Of a stretch of DNA of 64,000 nucleotides, positions 25,201 through 38,397 are shown one piece after another. A program made the translations under genes and the position numbers. Each line of letters opens with the position of its first letter. Position 1 is the first letter of the stretch. The stretch spans positions 21,041,407-21,105,406 of the forward strand of contig NC_079515.1 in assembly GCF_000801105.2 (NCBI RefSeq), given 5' to 3'. The DNA is from Raphanus sativus (lineage: Eukaryota > Streptophyta > Magnoliopsida > Brassicales > Brassicaceae). Below the pieces are notes generated by a model, which worked only from the letters and a program-made list of their open reading frames with translations, did no database searches and was not told where the DNA came from.

Positions 25201-26081
25201 TAGTTCCACCTTAGGCGCCTTGAGCTCACTCCAGTCATCTTGCTGGATGTCTTCATGTTGAGTGACTGCAGCCTCTTGATGAACCTTCTGTGGCAACTCC
25301 TCAAACTGATCCTTGCCATTAAATCCCTTGTGTGAATCCAGCATCAGTCCATATGCAGTACTAGCCAGGTTCGCAACCACTTCATCATCTCTCTCAATGG
25401 TAAGGGCATGCTGCAAAGGATCCTCTATTGATAGCTCTTCAAGGAGCTCATCAGCAAGAGCATCCATCTCATCTATGTAGAAGATTTGTGTCTGCATGAC
25501 TGGTCTCTTCATCACCTCCTTGATGTCAAAGTGGAGAATGTTCCCTTTACCCAAATGGAGATCGATCTTGCCTTCTTTACATTAACAATAGCTCCTGCTG
25601 TGGCTAAGAAAGGTCTACCAAGGATCAAGGGATCTTGAGCTTCTTCACCCATCTCAAGCACCACAAAGTCTGTAGGGATCTCACAATTTCCTACCATCAC
25701 TGGAAGGTCCTCTAAGATACCAACAGGATACTTCACCGAACGATCAGCTAACACCAGAGAGAGTCTACACTTCTTGTACTGAGTGAAACCAAGCTTCTTA
25801 GCAACAGACAAATGCATCAAGCTCACACTAGCTCCCAAATCACAGAGACATTTCTCAAACATCATGGGTCCAAGAGTACAAGGAAGTGTGAAGCATCCTG
25901 GATCCTCTAGCTTTTTTGGAACATCAAGCCTCTGAATTATGGCATTGCACTCATGAGTGAGAATCATCATACCTTCCATCTCTTTCTTCTTTGATGCCAC
26001 GACATCTTTCAGGAACTTGCTGTATTGAGGAACCAGCATGAAAGCATCAATGATTGGCATTGTGATCTGAACCTCACTCAT
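22264..26081 (-). pseudogene. Athila-like pro-pol, frameshifted
   Basis: The protease carries CDLGASVSLM (about 25840), the aspartic active site. RT pieces include LDGYSGFFQIPIHP (about 24660) and the catalytic VFMDDFSVYG (about 24475). RNase H pieces include MCDASDYAVGAVLGQKK (about 24010) and [12 protein letters not shown]. Integrase pieces include [21 protein letters not shown] and LISDGGSHF, then the C-terminal [12 protein letters not shown] (about 22430). The pieces lie in all three frames. Breaks fall near 25540, 25137, 24870, 24720, 24600, 23930, 23500, 23350 and 22990, and the last in-frame stop is at 22264. Domain order and motif content are complete although coding is lost. Residual assembly error in this repeat could add to the frameshift count. 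Confidence 0.85.
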
Positions 26082-26156
26082 CTGCTTTTCAAAAAAAGAG
26101 CTTTGTACTTCTCCAGCAACTGCTTCTTGAACCTACCAGGGAATGGAAGTTTGGGT

Positions 26157-27842
26157 TCATAAGGAGGAGGGACAAAAGCATTCTCCTTTGCTGGAGGAAC
26201 AAACTTCACCATCCTTTACAGTCTTCTTCTCCTCTCCAACCTTTCCTTTACCCTTAGCTTCCACAATCTTCTCCAAGACCTCATCATTAGTCTTCTCATC
26301 AACAATAACCACCTCATCATCTATGTTGATGGCCACCCCCTCACCTAGTTTCTCAGCATCCTTGGTGAGAGTTCTAGGAGGTAACTCCTTACCACTCCTA
26401 AGTGTGATAGCTTTGGCATCCTTGGGATTCTGCTCAGGTTTTCCAGGTAGAGAGCCTTGTTGGCGATTTTGCTGAGTGTTCATGGAAGCAAATCTGACTT
26501 GTTGTTGAGATCATTGTAGCTCCCATCAATCTTGTTGTGAAGGTTTTTCAGCTCATAACTAACATGCTTCTCACTTCTAGTCTGTGACTCCAAGATTTTT
26601 TTCAGAAGTGCATCAGTGCTGCTCTCTTGGGGTGTAGAGCTAGATGGAGCAGGCTGCTGTTGAGAAGAGGGCTGCCCTTGGTTGGAAAACCAGGAGGAGG
26701 GTTTTGCTTTTGCTGATAGCCACCTTGCTGGTTGTTCCTAGGCTGATATCCATTCTGCTGGTTGTTAGAATAAGGTCTCTGCTGATAGTTGTTGTACTGA
26801 AAGTTTGGCTCCTTCTTGTACCAAGTACCATTGTTGTTGATAAAACACAGCTCTTCCTGACCTTCCAGACCATCAACCTCATTGACAGCAGCTGGTATCT
26901 CTAGCTGTGGATTACCAACAAAGTTCATCTGAGCTTGAGAAGCTTTATCAGCAATGAGGATGTCAATCTTGTCCTGCAAAGCCTTTATCTCTTTTCTTGT
27001 CTGCTTGTCTGCGGACCTATCAGCTCTGTCATGATCCCCACTGTAGACAGCATCACTCTTGACCATGTTTTCAACAAGTTTCCCTGCCTCTTCTTCTGTT
27101 CTGTCCAAGAAGTTCCCATTACTTGCAGTATCCAATCTTGCTCTGTACTCAGGTAAGGCCCCTCTGTAGAATGTGCTAAGCAAGCTTCCCTTGTTGAAAC
27201 CATGGTGTGGGCATTGAGCTAGGTAGCCATTGAACCTTTCCCATGCTTCACTGAATCCTTCCAAGTTCTTCTGCTTGAATCCGGAAATCTCATTCCTGTA
27301 GTCAGCTGTCTTGGAAGTAGAGAAAAATTTCTCTAGGAAAGCTTTCTTGCAGTCATCCCAAGTGGTGATGAGCTGCTTGGCAGAGACTTCTCCCACTGAC
27401 GTGCCTTGTCCCCCAAAGAAAAAGGGAAAAGCTTGAGCTTGAAAGCATCCTCTGATACACCATTGGTTTTGGATAGATCACAGTATCTATCAAAACTGTC
27501 CAAGTGGTCGAATGGGTTCTCTGCAGCCAGGCCATGAAACTTGTTGTTCTCAATCTGGTTCAGCAACCCTGACTTGATCTCGAAGTTGTTTGCTGCCACA
27601 GCTGGTGCTCTGATTCCTAGCAGGTGGCCATGGTTAGTTGGACGGTCATAGGCACCAATAGGTCGAGCTGGTGGGGCGTTTTCGCCGCCATTCGCTTGTG
27701 GGTCAGCCATTTCAATGTTCGGATCCTGTATGTGAGCCTGTTGCTCCTCTTCTCTCCTTTTTCTAGTACACTCCCTCTCTAAAGCTTGGATGTCTGCTGC
27801 TCGTGGAACTAGGTTTGTTGGACCCCTGCTCCTCAAGTTCAT
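26157..27842 (-). pseudogene. Athila-like gag, frameshifted
   Basis: The likely start is the ATG at 27842 (MNLRSRGPTNLVPRA). The Retrotrans_gag-type core is visible as NPFDHLDSFDRYCDLSKTNG, FPFSLGDKARQWEKSLP and EKFFSTSKTADYRNEISGF. A Gln/Asn/Tyr-rich stretch follows (NNYQQRPYSNNQQNGYQPRN), with no CCHC knuckle. A frameshift near 27340-27390 divides it, and the C-terminal linker (26483-26157) is in a third frame before protease. Gag forms the virus-like particle that packages element RNA. Confidence 0.85.
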
Positions 27843-27955
27843 ACACCTGCAGATCAAAAGGGAATCGAAAAAGGAGAATCAGTAATCAGCAAAGTGAAAA
27901 TGATTTAGTCTCAAGCAAGCTACTAAATCTCAATGTTCAAATCTACTCAGAATTT

Positions 27956-27968
27956 GGCAACGGCGCCA
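27956..27968 (-). promoter_or_regulatory. primer-binding site of unit 1
   Basis: On the minus strand TGGCGCCGTTGCC begins six bases inside the LTR boundary. It is complementary to a tRNA 3' end (tRNA-Asp type in Athila, as I recall) and would prime minus-strand DNA synthesis. Confidence 0.75.
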
Positions 27969-27974
27969 ATTTGA

Positions 27975-29333
27975 TGCTAGGAGTTTTAGAGGCTCCTAAG
28001 TCAAATGATAGTAAAGTGGAAGTAAAAATGTCGAACCAATTCTGAGGGATTTCAAGCACTAAGAATGCAAGCACTTACTTAATCTAAATGCAACCAATGA
28101 TTTAAAACGATTTCAGAATCAAATAACTACTATGATGACAAGATAGAAATTAAGAGCAGTAAATGAATGACTTGCTTAAATATGATAAAAGAGAACTCAT
28201 GGGCATAGGAATATGATTTCGGGTGATCAAGTATCAAACAAGGATGACAAATGATGAATCAAACAGATACACTTAAGCCTAAACACGATCCTAAGCAGGC
28301 TCTATATCTAGATGAAAGCTCATTTGCTAACACATCTCAAACATCAAATCTCTTTGGCTGAATGATATGAAAGCAATCAGTAAGAACATGTTTATTAGCT
28401 ATCCTAACACTCTCAACAACAAATATCTTTGGCAAGATGCATTAAGAGCCTAGCAGAGTTGTATCAGACATTTCAACAAACACCTTTTGGGTGGGAAATG
28501 TCTAGAGACCAACTTTCGAATGATCAGATCGAAAGAGGCAATAAGAACACTCTACTAGCAAGGCTTGAGATTGATCTACACTAGAAACATACTTGATCCA
28601 ACCTAATCACCCTAGTCTCCCTAACCCATGAATTCAAAAAGGAACTACTCACTAATCTTCATGTTAAACCTTAAACCCATACTGGATTTCAGATTAAACA
28701 TGTAGATGAACACAGGAAATCAATAAGAAATAATAACAAGAGAACAATTGAATCCAAAAGATGAACTTTCCAAGAGTATTTTGTGGTTTTTCTCTTCAAC
28801 AAAAGATAATCCGCCAAAAGTGGCTACAATCCGTCTTAAACTTAGGTTTTCAGAGTGCCAAAACGACATAAGTAATTGCAAATAGGTCCTTGAATTAAAA
28901 AGAAATTGCAAATAAGAAACACGCAGCGACCTCCGCAGGTCGCTCCAGCACGTCGCTCTGGTCCTTTGGAGCGACCTCGGATGGTCGCTGCGAGGGGTCG
29001 CTCCGGGGTAATTTCTTCGTCTTCGAGTCGTGTAAAGCCGAGCGACTTGGAGTGGTCGCTCTAGCTTTGGTCGTCGAGGTCGCTCTGGCTGGAGCGAGGT
29101 CTCACAGCGACCTCTGCAGGTCGCTCCAGGCCCCTCTCGTCCAATCATCCTCTTTTTCACATCTTTTGAGCTCCAAATGCATCCCAATGTCTCCAAAAGC
29201 TCCATAAGATGCTCCAATACCTGATAAGGACTCATGTATGCAAAATGCAACCTAAACAAGGCTAGAATCTAACCTACATGATGAAAATGCATGAAAAGGA
29301 ATGGGTGAAACAATGCAATTATGCAAGACATCA
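27975..29333 (-). repeat. central Athila-like LTR, shared by both units
   Basis: This 1359-bp LTR begins TGCTAGGAG and ends GACATCA on the plus strand, with TG...CA ends. It is homologous over its length to 33827-35227. Its left side abuts the primer-binding site of unit 1, so it is that unit's 5' LTR. Its right side abuts the 3' non-coding interior of unit 2, so it also serves as unit 2's 3' LTR. A GC-rich patch (28921-29131) carries many GGTCGCTCC and GGAGCGACC words. No coding frame is convincing. Confidence 0.8.
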
Positions 29334-31160
29334 AAGAGGTTTGAAAGTGGGAGCTCATAGCCAAGAGAAACACAAAAGCACTCGCTTCAACATAAGAATT
29401 CAGTACTAGTACACTCTCTCTTATTATCCTCTAGCTTCTCTAGACCTGTCTCAAACTCAACATTATGCATTCACACATTCAATTCAGCCAACTCTCACAT
29501 TCATTAAGCAATACAACAAGTGAGCTCTATGCAAATGGTCAATTGGTCCAAGTCATTTTGGTAAGGGAAGACTTTTCATTATAGTGATCAAGGGGTTCAT
29601 AACTCATTATCTTCAAGGTTTAACACTCAAAACAAGTAGCCTTGACATTGCACATAATATATCTAAGAAAGGGATCAACTAATGCATACAATGCTCAATC
29701 TTCATTATCTACCCTTTTTCAAACATACAAGTGACACAATTAAAATCCCAAGTTACACACATCTCGCATCTCTCACCCAAAAATCTCAAGAACACATCCA
29801 CAAACTCTTAGTCAAGGGAAATATTTAAACTTTTAAAACACAACCTCTAAGCTCATTCTCACTTTGCTAGCCCCCTTTTTTTTTTTTTTTTTCGGTTTCT
29901 TATTTTTTTTTATTTGGGGGCCAAGACTTTCACAACTTTGAGCTAGAGGTTTATACAATTCCCAATAAGACAATTAAGCACAAGAGTTCATTCATTCTCA
30001 TTCAACTTTCAAGTTCAAACTTTACAACACTCACCCCCACCTATGGCTAGACAATAGCGTAAGCAATCTAGCAAGAATGAAGACTGAGCATTGTCGTTCC
30101 CAATACTCTCAAGATTATGCGCATGTAAGACTTTCCGAAAAAGGCCTCACTCAACAAACAATTAAGGTTTAAAAGGAGGAGAGGGTTTTAGGGAGTGGAA
30201 TGCCACTAGAGATTGTCAAAAAGATCGGCATAAAAGATGTGACAACTCTAGTGTGTATATCCATGACTTAGCACACAAGGGACCATGAGCAAGAAATTAA
30301 GTTCATTCAGTTCAATTCAAGGTTGTAGTTGGCTTAAGAGATTGAGTTTCAGGGAGAGTTTTCAAGGCACGAAGCTTACAAGGTTTTCAAGAGAGGTGCA
30401 TGAACTATACAAGGCTAGACAATGCTCTCTACAAGGCGTTTTAAATCAGCTCCCAATGCAAATGAATGCAACCTATATGCTTCTAAACTAAATCCTAAAG
30501 TATGCAAATGATACACTAAATGATTTTTTTTGTGTTTTTCAAAAAAAAATTTTAATTTTTTTTTTTTTTTTTTTCTATGCAAATAAGGATGCAAAATGTA
30601 ATGCATGAGACTCAGAATCATCAAAGCAAACATGATCAAATGCTTGGCATCTCCCCCACACTTAAATCACACAGTCTCTGTGTGAGTGAGGTACCCAATG
30701 AAATTCTAAAATGCAAAGAAAAACTGGGATAAGGGAAGTTTCCAGTTACCTGAGACGGGAGCGAGGTGGAAGGATCGCTGCGGGTGATGGCTTCTCAGCG
30801 ACCAGGGAGACCCGCTCCAGCTAACCACTGCCGAAGAAGACGAGCGATGGGGACGTGTCGCTGCGGGTGCGTCGCTGCTGGTGATGGCTTCACAGCGACC
30901 TCCATGAGCCGCTGTGGGAGGTCGCTCCAGAATGAAGCGAGCGACGGGAAACAGCCGCTGCGCCAAGACCGCTCCGTGCTGATGGAGTCACAGCGACCAG
31001 GCAGAGCCGCTGTGACTGGTCGTTGGGCTCTGCTCATCCTTGTGTCACTCCTTTTGCCTATTTTGACCTGCACACAACTTCATTTTCCCATTGTTTTATG
31101 CAGTAAGATGAAAATAAAATAGTAATGCAATATATACAAGGATACTCATGGGACTTCCTC
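29334..31160 (-). other. 3' non-coding interior of unit 2
   Basis: Non-coding Athila-type sequence between the end of the unit 2 reading frame and the central LTR. On the minus strand it contains a purine-rich GTGTGGGGGAGATGCC (about 30660), common in this class, and poly-T/poly-A runs at about 29875 and 30545. A GC-rich stretch at 30750-31022 is full of CAGCGACC, GGTCGCTCC and CCGCTG words. The end nearest the coding part (31065-31200) matches the sequence just right of the N gap (22108-22260). Confidence 0.7.
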
Positions 31161-31208
31161 CCAAGTGAGCTTGTTTTAAGTCTCTAGCTTGACTTTGCCT
31201 CCTTTGGA

Positions 31209-33695
31209 TCAGGCTGGAGTAGGTGCAGAAAGTGGAGTTAACACCCCATCTTCCTCAGGTGGTAGCTCACCAAGGTGATCATCAGCAGGAGGGCCCATTT
31301 CTTCAATGATGAAGGCTTGTCCAAACACAGTGGGGTTCCTCATTTTCTCCTTGATGTCAAAGTGGAGGATGTTCTCCTTACCCAAATGGAGGTCAATCTT
31401 GCCTTCTTTCACATTCACAATAGCTCCTGCAGTAGCTAAGAATGGCCTTCCAAGAATCAATGGGTCTTGAGCCTCCTCACCCATTTCAAGCACCACAAAA
31501 TCTGTAGGTATCTCATACCCTCCAATCTTCACAGGGAGGTTCTCTAGGATGCCCACAGGGTACTTCACTGAACGATCAGCCAACACCAAAGAGAGTCTAC
31601 ACTTCTTGTATTGAGTGAAGCCAAGCTTCTTTGCCACAGACAAAGGCATCATAGCTGACACTAGCTCCCAAATCGCAGAGACATTTCTCAAATACCATAG
31701 GTCCAAGAGCACAAGGTAGTGTGAAGCATCCTGGATCCTCTAGCTTCTCTGGAGCATCAAGCCTCTGAATGATGGCATTGCACTCAATGACTCAGAACCA
31801 TCATGCCCTCCATCTCCTTCTTCTTAGCAGCTACAGCATCTTTCAGGAACCTGCTGTATTGAGGAATCAGCATGAAAGCATCAATGATGGGCATTGTAAC
31901 CTGAGCTTCACTTGTCTGCTTCTTAAACAAAGCCTTGTACTTCTGTAGCAGCTGCTTCTTGAATCTACCAAGAAATGGAAGCTTGGGTTCATAGGGAGGA
32001 GGGACAGAAGAGCTCTCACCTGCTGGAGCAGCAAATTCACCATCTTTTGTTGTCTTCTTCTCTTCTCCAACCTTTCCTTTACCCTTATCTTTCTCAATCT
32101 TCTCCAAGATCTCATCATCTGTCTTCTCATCAACAATGACCACTTCATCATCTAGATTGATGGCTACCTCCTCACCTTGTTTCTCAGCATCCTTGGTGAA
32201 GGTTCTAGAAGGTAACTGCTTACCACTCCTGAGTGTGACAGCTTTTGCTTCCTTGGGGTTTTGATCAGATTTTCCAGGTAGAGATCCTGGGTGGCGATTC
32301 TGGTGGGTGCTCATGGAAGCAAACTGATTCTCCAAATTCTTGACAGAAGAAGCAAGGTGGGAGAATTTGTTGTTGAGCTCATTGTAGCTCCCATCAATCT
32401 TGGAGTGAAGGTTCTTCAGCTCATAGCCCACATGTTTCTCACTTCTAGTCTGAGACTCCAAGATCTGTTTCAGTAAGGCATCAGTGCTGCTCTCTTGAGG
32501 GGCAGAGGAGCTAGGAGAGGGGTTTTGATGAGGCTGATAGTTGCTCTGCTGGTTGTTTCTAGGCTGATAACCACTATGCTGGTTGTTTGAATATGGCTTC
32601 TGTTGGTAGTTGTTGTACTGAAAGTTGGGTTCCTTCTTGTACCAGCTACCATTGCTGTTGATGAAACACAATTCTTCTTGCCCTTCCAAACCCTCAACCT
32701 CATTGACAGTAGGAGGTATCTCCTGTTGTGGGTTACCAACAAAGTTCACCTGCGCTTGTGTGACCTTATCAGCAATGAGTGTGTCAATCTTCTCCTGAAG
32801 AGCCTTTATCTCATTCCTTGTGTGCTTGTCGTCACCTCTACTGCTTCTGTCATGGTCTCCACTGTAGACTGCATCACTCTTAACATGTTGTCAACCAGAG
32901 CCTCTGCTTCTTCCTCAGTTCTCCCCAAAAAGAACCCATTGCTAGCTGTATCCAGTCTGGCTCTGTACTTAGGAAGAGCACCTCTGTAGAATGTGCTCAG
33001 CAAGCTCTCCTTGGAAAAACCATGGTGTGGGCACTGAGCTTGGTAACCATTGAATCTCTCCCAAGCTTCACTGAATCCTTCCAAGTTCTTCTGTTGGAAG
33101 CTGGAGATCTCGTTCCTCAACTTAGCAGTTCTTGAGGTAGAGAAGAATTTCTCCAAGAATGCCTTTTTGCAGTCTTCCCAAGTGGTAATGGAGTCACTTG
33201 GTAGAGACTTCTCCCACTGACGTGCCTTATTCCCCAAAGAGAAGGGGAATAACTTGAGCTTTAAAGCATCCTCTGATACACCATTAGTCTTTGACATACC
33301 ACAGTAGCTGTCAAACTTATCCAAGTGATCAAATGGGTCCTCCACAGCCAGACCATGATACTTGTTGTTCTCTATGCAGTTGAGCAGCCCTGACTTGATC
33401 TCAAAGTTGTTAGCAGCCACAGCTGATGCTCGGATTCCCAGTCTAGGACCGTGGATGTTAGGGCGGTCATAAGTGCCAATGGGGCGAGCTGCTCGCTGTT
33501 GTGCCCTTGGGGTGGAAGATTGTTGACTCCATTGGGGTTCTTAGGATTTTGTTGTTCTTCCATTGCAGCTTCCAGTGTCTGCAGTTGAGCCTGTTGCTCT
33601 TCTTGTCTTCTCTTTCTAGCACATTCTCTCTCTAAAGCTCTGATGTCTGCGGCTCCTGGAACAAGGTTCGATGTACCCTTGCTCCTCAAGTTCAT
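31209..33695 (-). pseudogene. unit 2 gag-pro with in-frame join to pol C-terminus, frameshifted
   Basis: Gag starts at about 33695 (MNLRSKGTSNLVPGA) and shows the same landmarks as unit 1 (DPFDHLDKFDSYCGMSKTNG, FPFSLGNKARQWEKSLPSDS). A Gln/Asn-rich linker follows, then a protease stretch (SVAKKLGFTQYKKCRLSLVL). The catalytic DxGAS region is damaged by a frameshift near 31660. After LGKENILHFDIKEKM the text continues in one frame into the pol C-terminal tail and stops at 31209, so the large deletion is in frame. Later frameshifts lie near 33420, 32830, 31770 and 31660. Confidence 0.8.
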
Positions 33696-33807
33696 ACACC
33701 TGAAAATCACAAAGACTGAAGAAGAGAATCAGTAACTTACAAAAATAAAAATGACTTAGTCTCAAGCAAATGACTAAATCTCAATGTTCAAATCAAACTC
33801 AGAATTT

Positions 33808-33820
33808 GGCAACGGCGCCA
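33808..33820 (-). promoter_or_regulatory. primer-binding site of unit 2
   Basis: TGGCGCCGTTGCC on the minus strand, identical to the unit 1 site and in the same place, six bases inside the LTR edge. Confidence 0.75.
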
Positions 33821-33826
33821 ATTTGA

Positions 33827-35224
33827 TGTTAGGAGTTTTGAGGCTCCTAAGTCAAATGATAGTATAGTGGAAGTAAGTTGTCGAACCAGTTCTGAAGGAC
33901 TCAAAGCAGTGAGAATGCAAGTATTTGCCTAATCTAAGTGCAGCCAGTGATTTGATGATTTCTAAACTAATGATTAAAGCTAATGCAAAACAGTAAAATG
34001 ATACTCTTAAGCTATTGGAAAGGAGAACTCATGGGTATAAGGATTTAGACCTTGGGTGATCAGGTTTCGATCTAAGGAATGCAAATGATAAATCAAACTA
34101 TAAACCTTAAGCCTAGACACAATTCTAAGCAAGCTCTATGTCTAGATGAATGCTCATTTGCTAACATGTCTCGAACATCAAATGTCTTTGGTTGAATAAC
34201 ATGCAAGCAATCATTACTAACAAGTCTATTAGCTATCTTAGCATCTTTAACAACAAATGTCTTTGGCAAAGTACACTAAAAGCCTAGGAGAGTTGACTCA
34301 GGCATTCCATCAAACACCTGTCGGGTGAGAAATGCCTAGAGATCACCCTTTGAGTGGCCTACTCAAATGATGCATTAAGATCACTCTACTAGCAAGGAAC
34401 AAGTATGATCTATACCTAAAACATCCTAGAACTAACCTAATCACCCTTAATCACCCTAATCCATGAATCCAAAAGGTGATTACTCACTAATCTCCATGAT
34501 TCCTCTTAAACCCATGATGGATTTCAGATTAATCATGTAGAGAAATAGATGAGAGATCACAAGAACAAACACAAATCAAGCCAAAAAGAAATGTTTTTCT
34601 TCAGAGAGTTTGTGTTCTTCAAAATATAAAAGATAATCTGCCAAAAGGTGGCTACAACATACTTAAACATTAGGTTTTTCAGAGTAAAAACGTGCATAAG
34701 AAATTGCAAAAAGGTCCTTGAAAAATCATAAAATCGTGTAGCAAAAAGGGGTGGAGCGACCAGGAGGGGTCGCTCCAGGTGGTCGCTGCGGGTTGGTCGA
34801 AGAAGACGAGCGGGCTGGGTGAGTCGCTGCGCCGAGGTCGCTCCAGGAGTGAAGTCACAGCGGCCAGCCAGGGTCGCTCCGGTCAGGTCGCTCCAGATGG
34901 ATATGTCTCTAGTAAATTGGTCATAACTTCTTCGTTACATCTCCAAATGACTTGAAACCACTTCCATTAGAAAGCTAACTCAATTTCCTGTGTCTCCACA
35001 AACTCTTAGCAACAGAAGATATCTCTAAGGCCTCCATCCATGCTCATCTTTCACCCCCTTTTTGATCACATTACTTCCAAATGTCTCCAAGAACTCCATG
35101 TAATAATCCAATACCTGATAGAGACATATGTATGCCAAATGCAACCTAAGCATGCCTAAATCCTAGTCTATATGATGCCAATGCTTATGAATGAATGGTT
35201 AAAACAATGCAAATATGCAAGACA

Positions 35225-35227
<3 letters not shown>
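33827..35227 (-). repeat. right-hand Athila-like LTR (5' LTR of unit 2)
   Basis: 1401 bp, TGTTAGGAG...GACATCA on the plus strand. It is homologous to the central LTR but clearly diverged: roughly one difference per five bases over the first 125 bp by eye. It carries its own GGTCGCTCC-rich patch (34750-34900). It is followed directly by a (CT)n tract at 35228, so the element sits inside the CT array. Confidence 0.85.
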
Positions 35228-37460
<2,233 letters not shown>

Positions 37461-38397
37461 TTTAAATTCAGGCAATCATTCCCCTTTCCTGTAAGTCAGC
37501 TGGATTACCCACGGCGGTTACTGCTGATTTATTAGAAATACTGCTACACACAGTATAGTTATCGGAAACTACAAACAAAAAACATCAGCTATTTTTGTAA
37601 ATCTGCTTTATAAGATGTTTTTTGCCAAGTTAACATTAGGTGACTGTATATCACTCTGCATTTTTCTTTTGGTACTATACGTCACTGTGTATTTGTCTAG
37701 CAAATACCGGTTTAAATTGATAATTTAGTATATTTTATTTTCATAAAAATAAAATATTTATTCTAAAAATATAATATATTGGTAGAATGGTTTAACATTA
37801 ATAAACTATAAAATACTTGTATAAAAAATTAACTTTTCTTAAACTTTTATATATATATAATAATTTATTATATAAACTGAATAAACAAAATAAATTTCTC
37901 AAAAAAAATCTAACACTTTGAATTACGGGTCGGGATTATAATAAATTAAATATAAAATAATTCTCAAGTATGTTATTCTCATTTCTAAGGATAAGAACCC
38001 TGTTTTAGTTCCCTGCTGATGGAAACATTATGTATCACAAAGTTTAAAAAAAAAACATTATGTATCAGATTTATGTCTCCTCTGCGCTCTCATTTTTTTT
38101 GTTATAATCTTACAACAACACTGCAACTATATGTAGGCCTAACTATATGTTTATCAAAGTTTTTATAAATCCAAAGATAGTTTTTCAGTTGTTTTTTTCT
38201 CCAAAGCTGTTAACATTTTCAAAACTTATAGAAAAAGAAACCATATAGTTTTCACAAACAAATGGTCACTCTGTAAACAAACACTCTCTCACTGATGAAA
38301 GCAGATCACAATCAATATTGAGTTTTTTTTTTTATTAGCTTATAATGAATCAAAACCAATAATCTTCAAGTACGAATGTCTCTCCCAAACCAAGTTG
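37461..38397. other. AT-rich spacer
   Basis: No gene was found. The stretch separates the CT array from the NLA-like pseudogene and has no clear terminal structure at either edge. Confidence 0.4.

Larger units (their letters stand above)
22108..27974 (-). mobile_element. Athila-like Ty3 retrotransposon internal domain, unit 1 (gag-pro-pol, decayed)
   Basis: On the minus strand the order is primer-binding site, gag, protease, reverse transcriptase, RNase H, integrase, then non-coding sequence cut by the gap. The integrase-last order places it in Ty3/Gypsy. The gag type, the tRNA-Asp-like primer site and the lack of a chromodomain fit Athila. Reading frames shift about a dozen times, so the copy cannot make its own proteins. 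Its 5' LTR is 27975-29333; its 3' LTR must lie in or beyond the gap. Confidence 0.85.
29334..33826 (-). mobile_element. Athila-like internal domain, unit 2 (RT, RNase H and integrase deleted)
   Basis: This unit has a primer-binding site, gag and protease homologous to unit 1 but diverged. The coding part then jumps directly to the last residues of pol (EEDGVLTPLSAPTPA, compared with unit 1 EEDGVSTPLSDPTPA). About 3.1 kb present in unit 1 (roughly 22310-25440) is absent. Nothing of RT, RNase H or integrase remains. It is a non-autonomous gag-pro derivative that later gained frameshifts. Confidence 0.8.

Noticed and set aside
28720..29259. 179-codon minus-strand frame within the central LTR as a gene
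   Set aside because: It lies wholly in the LTR and crosses its GC-rich word cluster; no domain is recognisable and the other LTR lacks a matching frame.
30706..31122. Several Arg/Ala-rich open frames in the Athila-like 3' interior
   Set aside because: They come from the GC-rich CAGCGACC/GGTCGCTCC patch and appear on both strands, as expected of composition rather than coding.
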